Assembly: GCA_900544025.1 (NCBI GenBank)
Contig: UQTM01000106.1
Location: 1 to 8,470, forward strand
Direction: 5' to 3'
Source of the DNA: an uncultured Odoribacter sp.
Lineage (GTDB): Bacteria; Bacteroidota; Bacteroidia; Bacteroidales; Marinifilaceae
Length of the DNA stretch: 8,470 nt
Shown: positions 1 through 5,769 of the stretch, piece after piece
How the letters are laid out: each line of letters starts with the position of its first letter
Position numbering within the stretch: position 1 is the stretch's first letter
Notes under the pieces: generated by a model
Databases searched by the model: none
What the model was told of the DNA's origin: nothing
Seen by the model: the letters and a program-made list of their open reading frames with translations, nothing else
Program-made: the position numbers and the translations under genes

Positions 1-1282
1 CCGCCATACAAGGAACGGGAATACCGTTAAGCACGCTGTCCGCCACGGTTTTCCGCCAGGCAGACAGGGAATCGGTGACCTTCTTTTTGAAAAACTCGTC
101 AAACAAAAGGTTGTCTAACAGGGGAGCATTCCGGTAGGCTCTGGTAATCTGCTCCAAAAACGCCGAACGGATAATGCACCCTTTCCGCCAGATCATCGCT
201 ATCGTCCCGTAGTCCAACTCCCAGCCGTAGTGCGCGGAAGCACGTTTCAATAAAGAAAATCCCTGCGCATAGGAAACCAATTTCGATGCATACAAAGCCT
301 CTTGCAGTTGATTGACCTGTACTGCCAAATTCTGCTCGGTCCCGGCCAAAGCCTTCCCGTAAATCCGGGAAGCTTTTTCGCGTTCTTCATAAAGCGCCGA
401 CAGGAAACGGGCGTGAACGGCCTCGGTAATCAACGTCAGGGGATCGCTCTCTTCCAAAGCGGCGATCCCTGTCCACTTTCCCGTCCCTTTTTGCCCTGCC
501 ACATCCAGAATACGATCTAACAAATAACTGCCGTCTTTTTCTTTAAAGCGGAAAATTTCCGCCGTTATTCCAATCAGATAACTGTTTAATTCTCCCTCGT
601 CCCATTTACTGAACACCTCCGCTATATTCACATTTTCAAAACCGAAATAAAGTTTCAGTATCGAACAGGTTTCAGCGATCAATTGCATATCTCCGTACTC
701 TATGCCATTGTGCACCATCTTCACATAATGTCCGGCTCCCCCTTTTCCCATCCATTGGCAGCAGGGAGTGCCATCGTCCAAATGGGCGGCTATACTTTGC
801 AACAAATCTTTCACCAGCGGCCAGGCCCGGTCAGAACCGCCCGGCATGATCGAAGGCCCGGTCAGAGCCCCGATTTCCCCTCCGGAAATACCCGTACCGA
901 TAAACCATATCCCTTGTTTTTCCAATTCCTCCACCCGGCGTTCGGTGTCGTGGAAATCGGAATTTCCTCCGTCGATAATGACATCACCCGTTTCCAAATA
1001 AGGTAACAATTCCCCGATCACTTCATCCACAGCTTCCCCTGCCTTGATCATCAGCATAACCTTCCGGGGACGATTCAACGAAGCGACAAGCTCCTGAACG
1101 GAATAAGCGGGGATAAACTTCTTTCCTGCCCCTCTGCCGCGCATAAAACGGTCCACCACATTTTCTTTTCCGGGATGCAGGCGATTGAACACCGCCACGG
1201 TAAACCCCTTGCTTTCGAAATTAAGGGCCAGGTTCTCGCCCATTACGGCAAGCCCGACCAATCCGATATCTGCTTTTTGCAT
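1..1282 (-). CDS. gnd: 6-phosphogluconate dehydrogenase, decarboxylating (3' end beyond window)
   Basis: Cytosolic enzyme of the oxidative pentose phosphate pathway; it oxidises and decarboxylates 6-phosphogluconate to ribulose 5-phosphate, usually with NADP+. I translated 427 codons by hand; no stop is reached before the left edge, and about 50-60 C-terminal residues are missing compared with the usual 470-490. Visible are the Rossmann motif GLVGLAVMG (residues 7-15), N33-R34 at the cofactor-selecting position, IIDGGNSD (102-109), the substrate-binding SGG (133-135), and the catalytic stretch KMVHNGIEYGD (188-198) with the expected catalytic Lys188 and Glu195. The C-terminal helical domain follows, including SYAQGFSLL and GIPVP near the edge. 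The ATG at 1282 matches the family N-terminus; an in-frame ATG at 1303 would add MKLIRFF, with a TAG just upstream of it. The gene follows clpB after 83 bp, with a hairpin directly before the ATG and no Shine-Dalgarno. Identification is firm; only the exact start is slightly open. Confidence 0.97.
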   Translation of the reverse strand, partial: MQKADIGLVGLAVMGENLALNFESKGFTVAVFNRLHPGKENVVDRFMRGRGAGKKFIPAYSVQELVASLNRPRKVMLMIKAGEAVDEVIGELLPYLETGDVIIDGGNSDFHDTERRVEELEKQGIWFIGTGISGGEIGALTGPSIMPGGSDRAWPLVKDLLQSIAAHLDDGTPCCQWMGKGGAGHYVKMVHNGIEYGDMQLIAETCSILKLYFGFENVNIAEVFSKWDEGELNSYLIGITAEIFRFKEKDGSYLLDRILDVAGQKGTGKWTGIAALEESDPLTLITEAVHARFLSALYEEREKASRIYGKALAGTEQNLAVQVNQLQEALYASKLVSYAQGFSLLKRASAHYGWELDYGTIAMIWRKGCIIRSAFLEQITRAYRNAPLLDNLLFDEFFKKKVTDSLSAWRKTVADSVLNGIPVPCMA

Positions 1283-1318
1283 AAAAAAACGTATTAGTTT
1301 CATCAACTAATACGTTTT
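1283..1318 (-). terminator. Hairpin plus T-run between clpB and gnd (terminator or gnd leader hairpin)
   Basis: A perfect 14-bp inverted repeat: AAAACGTATTAGTT at 1286-1299 pairs with AACTAATACGTTTT at 1305-1318, around a 5-nt loop. Read on the minus strand, the right-hand stem arm runs into seven T residues (1289-1283), followed immediately by the gnd ATG (1282-1280). The layout fits a Rho-independent terminator for clpB, although the stem is AT-rich (3 G-C pairs of 14). The loop reads GATGA and contains an ATG (1303-1301) in frame with gnd. A translational role for gnd is therefore also possible. No convincing promoter for gnd was found between the clpB stop and this hairpin. Confidence 0.65.
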
Positions 1319-1365
1319 CCAGGTTATAATGTTTAAAATAATCCGTAGTACGAAGCCGTCACCGT

Positions 1366-3957
1366 TTATTTATTCGTAAAAACGATATGCCCGTCCTTTA
1401 CGTCCACTACTATGCGACTGTCTTTGGAAACCTGTTCCGACAAAATCTGTTTCGACAGGTCGTTTAACAGGTTCCGCTGTATCACCCGTTTCACCGGACG
1501 TGCACCGAATTGCGGATCATAGCCTTCCTCGGCGATCCATTCCACAGCCTTGTCGGTAATCTCTATCGCGATTCCATTCGTGGAAAGCATCTTACCCAAG
1601 GATTTCAACTGCAATCTCACAATGTCCACAATCTCTGATTTTTGCAAAGGCGTAAACATGATTACTTCGTCGATACGATTCAGAAACTCAGGCCGGATCG
1701 TCTGTTTCAACAATTCATATACCTCTTTGTTGGTTTGCTCCAGTACCTCATCCCTATTTTTCTCATCAAGGCCTTTCAGCTTATCCTGGATAATATGCGC
1801 ACCGATATTAGAGGTCATAATGATAATTGTATTTTTAAAATCAACGACCCTACCTTTGTTATCTGTCAGCCGCCCGTCGTCCAGCACCTGTAAAAGGATA
1901 TTGTAAACGTCCGGATGTGCTTTTTCTATCTCGTCGAGCAGTACGACGGAATAAGGTTTCCGCCTCACCGCTTCGGTCAATTGTCCACCTTCGTCATACC
2001 CCACGTATCCGGGAGGCGCTCCGATCAGCCGGGACACAGAATGTTTTTCCTGATATTCCGACATATCGATTCGCGTCATCAACGATTCGTCATCGAACAG
2101 GAATTCAGCCAGCGCTTTCGCCAATTCGGTTTTCCCGACTCCGGTAGTTCCCAAAAAGATAAACGATCCGATCGGCCTCTTGGCATCCTGCAATCCGGCA
2201 CGGTTACGCCTTACGGCATCCGCCAGTGCAGCAATGGCCACATCCTGACCTACGACCCGTTTGTGCAATTCATCTTCCAGCGACAGCAATTTCGCCCTTT
2301 CGCTCTGCATCATCCGGTTCACGGGGATCCCCGTCCATTTGGAAACCACGGCGGCAATATCGTCGGCCGTCACTTCCTCCCGGATCAGCGATTCGCCGTG
2401 TTTCATATCCGACAGCTTCTTCTTCACCTCTTCGATCCGTTCCTCCGCTTCTTTTATCTTACCGTAACGCAATTCGGCCACTTTACCGTAATCGCCTTCC
2501 CTCTCGGCACGGCTCGCCTCGAATTTATACTGCTCGATCGCATCTTTATTTTTCTGTATCTCGTCGATCAGCGAACGTTCCGATTCCCATTGTGCACGCA
2601 ACTTGGTGCGTTCATCGTTCAAATCGGCAAGTTCTTTCTGAATATCGGTCAGTTTCTTGCTCGAACCTTCCCGCTTCAAAGCTTCTTTCTCGATCTCGAG
2701 CTGCTGAATTTTACGATCCAGCTCATCGATTTCTTCCGGCACGGAATTCATTTCCAAACGCAGTTTAGCCGCAGCCTCGTCCACCAGGTCGATCGCCTTA
2801 TCCGGCAAAAAACGGTCGGAAATATAACGGTGCGACAATTCCACCGATGCAATGATCGCATCGTCCGTAATACGCACCTTATGGTGGTTCTCATATCTCT
2901 CTTTCAATCCCCGCATGATACTGATCGCGCTCATCACATCCGGCTCGTCGATCATCACCTTTTGGAAACGGCGTTCCAACGCTTTATCCTGTTCGAAATA
3001 TTTTTGGTATTCGTTCAGGGTGGTCGCACCGATCGCTCTCAGGTCTCCACGTGCCAAAGCCGGTTTCAAGATATTGGCGGCATCCATAGCGCCTTCGGAC
3101 TTACCCGCGCCGACCAAAGTATGTATCTCGTCGATAAAAAGAATGATCTCTCCCTCGGATGCCAGCACCTCGTTTACCACGGCTTTCAAACGTTCCTCGA
3201 ACTCTCCCTTATACTTCGCTCCGGCAATCAAAGCACCCATATCCAAAGAATAAATCTGTTTGGAAACCAGGTTGGAGGGAACATCCCCGTTCACAATACG
3301 CTGTGCCAGCCCTTCGGCAATAGCGGTCTTACCCACACCCGGCTCACCGATCAGGATCGGATTGTTTTTCGTACGGCGGGATAAGATTTGCAACACCCTA
3401 CGGATTTCATCGTCACGTCCGATCACCGGGTCGAGCTTGCCGTTACGGGCACGTTCGTTAAGATTAATGGCATAACGTCCCAAAGCATCGTAGCTGTCCT
3501 CTGCCGACTGAGAATTCACTTTAGAACCTTTCCGCAATTCGGCAATAGCCGCTTTCGCTTCTTTTTCGGTCAAACCACTGTCTTTCAGCAACTGTGAAAC
3601 CTGATCCCGGTTATCCAGTAAGCCTAACAAAATATGTTCCAGCGAAATATATTGATCGCCCATCTCCTGGGCGAGTTTGGTTGCCTTCTCCAATGCCTTG
3701 TTGCTATCGGAAGAAAGATAAGGTTCACCTCCGGAAACTTTCGGATAAGCATCCACGATCCGGTCGAGAGCCGAAATCAAGTTAGCGCTGTTCACGCCCA
3801 GCTTATTGAAGATAAAATGAGTAATATTCTCACCGACATTGATCACGGCTTTCAACAAGTGCCCGGTCTCGATCGCCTGCTGTCCTTTACTCTGCGCAAG
3901 CTGCACCGCATCCTGCAATGCTTCTTGCGATTTTATGGTATAATTGTTCATGTTCAT
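1366..3957 (-). CDS. clpB: ATP-dependent chaperone disaggregase ClpB
   Basis: Cytosolic hexameric AAA+ disaggregase that works with DnaK to pull polypeptides out of aggregates after heat or other stress. At 863 residues it is full length (E. coli about 857). Order: Clp N-domain (about 1-145); first AAA+ module with Walker A GEPGVGKT (204-211), pore loop GAKYKGEFEER with Tyr249, Walker B FIDE (274-277) and arginine-finger region ALERR (326-330); the long coiled-coil middle domain (about 405-525) that separates ClpB from ClpA/ClpC; second AAA+ module with Walker A GTTGVGKT (603-610), pore loop GAPPGYVGYDEGG (646-658), Walker B VVLLDEIEKAH (671-681), sensor 1 TSN (715-717) and sensor 2 GAR (818-820). 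There is no ClpP-binding IGF-type loop, so a disaggregase rather than an unfoldase for proteolysis. The start at 3957 gives MNMNNYTIK; Met3 (3951) is an alternative. No CIRCE element lies upstream. Monocistronic transcription is likely, with hairpins on both sides. Confidence 0.99.
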   Translation of the reverse strand: MNMNNYTIKSQEALQDAVQLAQSKGQQAIETGHLLKAVINVGENITHFIFNKLGVNSANLISALDRIVDAYPKVSGGEPYLSSDSNKALEKATKLAQEMGDQYISLEHILLGLLDNRDQVSQLLKDSGLTEKEAKAAIAELRKGSKVNSQSAEDSYDALGRYAINLNERARNGKLDPVIGRDDEIRRVLQILSRRTKNNPILIGEPGVGKTAIAEGLAQRIVNGDVPSNLVSKQIYSLDMGALIAGAKYKGEFEERLKAVVNEVLASEGEIILFIDEIHTLVGAGKSEGAMDAANILKPALARGDLRAIGATTLNEYQKYFEQDKALERRFQKVMIDEPDVMSAISIMRGLKERYENHHKVRITDDAIIASVELSHRYISDRFLPDKAIDLVDEAAAKLRLEMNSVPEEIDELDRKIQQLEIEKEALKREGSSKKLTDIQKELADLNDERTKLRAQWESERSLIDEIQKNKDAIEQYKFEASRAEREGDYGKVAELRYGKIKEAEERIEEVKKKLSDMKHGESLIREEVTADDIAAVVSKWTGIPVNRMMQSERAKLLSLEDELHKRVVGQDVAIAALADAVRRNRAGLQDAKRPIGSFIFLGTTGVGKTELAKALAEFLFDDESLMTRIDMSEYQEKHSVSRLIGAPPGYVGYDEGGQLTEAVRRKPYSVVLLDEIEKAHPDVYNILLQVLDDGRLTDNKGRVVDFKNTIIIMTSNIGAHIIQDKLKGLDEKNRDEVLEQTNKEVYELLKQTIRPEFLNRIDEVIMFTPLQKSEIVDIVRLQLKSLGKMLSTNGIAIEITDKAVEWIAEEGYDPQFGARPVKRVIQRNLLNDLSKQILSEQVSKDSRIVVDVKDGHIVFTNK
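3517..3533 (-). promoter_or_regulatory. Candidate internal translation start in clpB (short isoform lacking the N-domain)
   Basis: Codon 147 of clpB is GTG (3519-3517). It sits in the sequence GSKVNSQSAED, which aligns with the E. coli ClpB segment around Val149. In E. coli a GTG at Val149 is a known internal start producing the N-domain-less isoform. Here GGAAAGG (3533-3527) lies 7 nt upstream of the GTG, a good Shine-Dalgarno-like match and spacing. Internal initiation is an inference, weakened by the low reliance of Bacteroidota on Shine-Dalgarno pairing. Confidence 0.4.
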
Positions 3958-4004
3958 AGTTCAAACATTCTCCTTTCTGAAGACAGGAAGTTACAAATCT
4001 TATA
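3958..4004 (-). promoter_or_regulatory. clpB leader with Shine-Dalgarno-like sequence and possible -7 element
   Basis: On the minus strand AGAAAGGAG (3978-3970) lies 12 nt before the clpB ATG, a longer spacing than ideal but one of the few Shine-Dalgarno-like sites in this window. Further upstream, TATAAGATTTG (4004-3994) resembles a Bacteroidota -7 element (TAnnTTTG) with one extra base, or a TATAAG-type -10. No -33/-35 partner at normal spacing is clear: the nearest TTGAAA is 20 bp upstream of TATAAG. The promoter assignment is tentative. Confidence 0.3.
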
Positions 4005-4073
4005 CCGATTTCAGCATTTAAAGGTTTCAACGAATTTTTTACAGTTCAAAAGACAATTTGACATAATTAACCG

Positions 4074-4105
4074 AAAAATCCGATGACAATTTGTCACCGG
4101 ATTTT
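4074..4105 (-). terminator. Rho-independent terminator of the rsmE-DUF4159 unit
   Basis: Inverted repeat AAAATCCGATGACAA (4075-4089) and TTGTCACCGGATTTT (4091-4105), 15-nt arms with one mismatch and a single unpaired base at the centre, so the innermost A-T pairs must open to form the loop. On the minus strand the stem ends in TTTTT (4078-4074). It lies about 40 bp after the DUF4159 stop and about 115 bp before the clpB start. The plus strand also shows a T-rich tail, so it may work in both directions, but only minus-strand genes flank it. A weaker repeat (ACTGAAA/TTTCAGT, 4125-4148) overlaps the DUF4159 stop codon. Confidence 0.8.
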
Positions 4106-4143
4106 AATTTTTATTTGCTATTCGACTGAAAATGAATACAATT

Positions 4144-4824
4144 TCAGTTAGAAAAAACATAAGATATAATATTCGCCCCCATCTCTAAAGCTTCCCGCCG
4201 TTTTTCTTCGGGGTCTTTATGCACTTCGGGATCTTCCCAGCCGTCCCCCAAATCGGTTTCATAGGTGAAAAGCACGATCAAGCGCCCGTCTTTTACAATT
4301 CCGAATGCTTGCGGACGTTTATCATCGTGTTCATGAATTTTAGGCAACCCCTCGTTAAATTTATACTTCTGCTTAAAAATGGGATGTTCCCACGGAAGTT
4401 CCATCAGCTCGTCTTCGGGAAACACTTTTTTCATTTCCCGGCGAAACGATTCGGCCAATCCGTAATTATCGTCGGCGTGCAGAAAACCGCCTCCCAATAA
4501 ATACTCCCTCAGGTTTTGCGCTTCCACCGGAGTGAAAACCACATTCCCGTGCCCGGTCATGTGTACAAAAGGATAATTGAAAATATCCCGGCTGCCCGGC
4601 TCTACGGTTGCCGGCTGCACAGCCAGATCGGTATGCAGATTGGCATTGCAAAACTTAATCAGATTCGGCAAAGCAGTAGGATTCGCATACCAATCGCCTC
4701 CCCCTTTATACTTCAACAAAGCGATTTTCGTCTTCGTGTCCTGTCCCCATAACCAGCGGGGCACGACGGCAAACACCAATACGATCAGGGCTATTTTCAA
4801 AATATTTTCCATAACGGCTTCCAT
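4144..4824 (-). CDS. Secreted DUF4159-family protein
   Basis: A 226-residue protein of unknown function that I assign to DUF4159. The N-terminus has a hydrophobic segment (about residues 8-22, ILKIALIVLVFAVV) and a likely signal-peptidase site after WLWG (residue 27), with no lipobox Cys, so a soluble periplasmic protein is predicted. The mature part is a single alpha/beta domain with family-like motifs: YKGGGDWY (39-46), YPFVHMTGHG (84-93), LREYLLGGGFLHADDNYG (105-122), a VFPEDEL stretch (134-140), EHPIF (146-150) and a His/Asp cluster HEHDD (164-168). The GGGFLHADD turn recalls the elbow of ThuA/glutamine-amidotransferase-like folds, but it has no nucleophilic Cys, so amidotransferase chemistry is not expected. 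The start at 4824 is supported by GGAGAGGA (4843-4836) 11 nt upstream; Met5 (4812) is the alternative. It follows rsmE by 41 bp, so the two are probably one operon. DUF4159 domains elsewhere occur in larger membrane proteins near aerotolerance-type operons; this one stands alone. Confidence 0.85.
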   Translation of the reverse strand: MEAVMENILKIALIVLVFAVVPRWLWGQDTKTKIALLKYKGGGDWYANPTALPNLIKFCNANLHTDLAVQPATVEPGSRDIFNYPFVHMTGHGNVVFTPVEAQNLREYLLGGGFLHADDNYGLAESFRREMKKVFPEDELMELPWEHPIFKQKYKFNEGLPKIHEHDDKRPQAFGIVKDGRLIVLFTYETDLGDGWEDPEVHKDPEEKRREALEMGANIISYVFSN

Positions 4825-4865
4825 TATTTACAATTTCCTCTCCCTTAACGACACCTTCTTGCGAT

Positions 4866-5570
4866 TCATACCCGGTTCATAAAATCAATGCTATGACAAG
4901 CCACGATTCCTGCGGTTTCCGTACGCAGGCGGCTTTGCCCCAATGTGATGGAAACGAAACCGGCCTTTTCTGCCAGTCCGACCTCCTCCACGGAGAAATC
5001 CCCTTCCGGCCCGATCAGGATCACAACATCTTTTCCCGGCCGATACACCTCGTCCAACCGCTTTTTCACCCCTTCGTTACAATGGGCAATAAATTTCTGC
5101 TCTTCACCACACGAAGCGATAAACGATCTAAAACCGGTCATCGGATTGAGTTTCGGCAGATACGCTTTCAAAGATTGTTTCATGGCGGAAACGATCACCT
5201 TTTGCAGCCGTTCGTCCTTCACCGTTTTGCGTTCCGAATGGGCGGTATTGAGCATCGTGATTTCATCGATTCCCATTTCCGTGCATTTTTCCAGCATCCA
5301 TTCGATACGATCGATGTTTTTGGTGGGAGCTATCGCCACATGCAAATGAAAACTCCGTTGCCCGAAATGCTCTATCTTTTCATGGCATCTCACCCGGCAA
5401 CCTTTGGGATCGGCCAAAGCCACTACCCCATTATACCAATTTCCCCGGCCATCCACCAACGACACGTTTTCGCCTTCCGCCAGCCGGAGCACCCGCACGC
5501 AATGTTTGGATTCCTCGGCACTCAGAGTATAGTCCATTCCCTCGATATCCGGTGTATAAAACAAATGCAT
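4866..5570 (-). CDS. rsmE: 16S rRNA (uracil(1498)-N(3))-methyltransferase RsmE
   Basis: SPOUT-class methyltransferase that uses S-adenosylmethionine to make m3U1498 in helix 44 of 16S rRNA, near the decoding site, on assembled 30S subunits. The length of 234 residues is normal. Residues 1-70 form the PUA-like RNA-binding domain with the early SKHCVRVLR motif (21-29). The C-terminal SPOUT domain shows EKCTEMGI (94-101), the AMKQSLKAYLP stretch (129-139), and the two knot motifs that bind the cofactor, LIGPEGDFS (185-193) and LGQSRLRTETAGI (210-222). The start at 5570 (MHLFY) matches the family N-terminus. Upstream is a Bacteroidota-type promoter; downstream, 41 bp away, is the DUF4159 gene, probably read from the same transcript. 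Identification rests on clear motifs and correct length. Confidence 0.97.
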   Translation of the reverse strand: MHLFYTPDIEGMDYTLSAEESKHCVRVLRLAEGENVSLVDGRGNWYNGVVALADPKGCRVRCHEKIEHFGQRSFHLHVAIAPTKNIDRIEWMLEKCTEMGIDEITMLNTAHSERKTVKDERLQKVIVSAMKQSLKAYLPKLNPMTGFRSFIASCGEEQKFIAHCNEGVKKRLDEVYRPGKDVVILIGPEGDFSVEEVGLAEKAGFVSITLGQSRLRTETAGIVACHSIDFMNRV

Positions 5571-5592
5571 AGCTTATCGTTTTAAAATCACG

Positions 5593-5625
5593 CAAAGGTA
5601 ATGATTTTAGTGAATTTACCGCGAA
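5593..5625 (-). promoter_or_regulatory. Bacteroidota-type promoter for rsmE
   Basis: On the minus strand TACCTTTG (5600-5593) is an exact match to the Bacteroidota -7 consensus TAnnTTTG. TTCG (5625-5622), one base off the -33 element TTTG, lies 21 bp upstream, within the usual spacing. The -7 element ends 22 nt before the rsmE ATG, leaving a short leader. The strong hairpin at 5646-5681 lies just upstream and would separate this unit from the EF-G paralogue gene. Confidence 0.7.
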
Positions 5626-5645
5626 GGATTTTCCACACAACATCG

Positions 5646-5681
5646 AAACAGGGCTGCCGGAAACCTCCGGCAACCCCGTTT
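5646..5681 (-). terminator. Long GC-rich stem-loop, likely transcription end of the EF-G2 gene
   Basis: Arms of 16 nt at 5646-5661 and 5666-5681 enclose a 4-nt loop. The two positions that are mismatched on the plus strand (A/C and C/A) both become G-U pairs in minus-strand RNA, so all 16 positions pair there. This points to a structure selected on the minus strand, the direction of the EF-G2 transcript. The tail is only TTTCGATG, a short T-run, so termination may be incomplete or the stem may protect the 3' end. It lies about 90 bp beyond the EF-G2 stop codon. Confidence 0.65.
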
Positions 5682-5728
5682 ATTCAAAATCCCCCGCCCG
5701 CTGAAAATGAAATCTCAAACGATACATT

Positions 5729-5763
5729 CGGCACGGGAATAGACAGCCCGGCTTATCGTGCCG
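5729..5763 (-). other. Stem-loop just after the EF-G2 stop codon
   Basis: Perfect 7-bp arms CGGCACG (5729-5735) and CGTGCCG (5757-5763) enclose a 21-nt loop, starting 6 bp beyond the EF-G2 stop. An alternative inner pairing CGGG/CCCG lies within. There is no T-run, so it is more likely a 3'-untranslated-region structure than a terminator by itself. Chance occurrence cannot be excluded. Confidence 0.35.
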
Positions 5764-5769
5764 GCAGCT

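Noticed and set aside
1915..3384. 489-codon open frame on the plus strand
   Set aside because: It lies wholly antisense to clpB, whose motifs are complete. The translation is rich in F, R, H and Q with no recognisable domain, as expected from the complement of a codon-biased gene.
3954..3968. Four-codon upstream frame (ATG TTT GAA CTA TGA) whose stop overlaps the clpB ATG
   Set aside because: The overlap is neat, but the purine run AAGGAG ends only 1 nt before this ATG, too close for initiation. Such short frames occur often by chance.
3958..4143. Search for a CIRCE or sigma-32-type heat-shock element upstream of clpB
   Set aside because: No TTAGCACTC/GAGTGCTAA inverted repeat and no sigma-32-like -10 were seen.
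4893..5585. 230-codon open frame on the plus strand
   Set aside because: Antisense to rsmE over its whole length; no domain or plausible start context.
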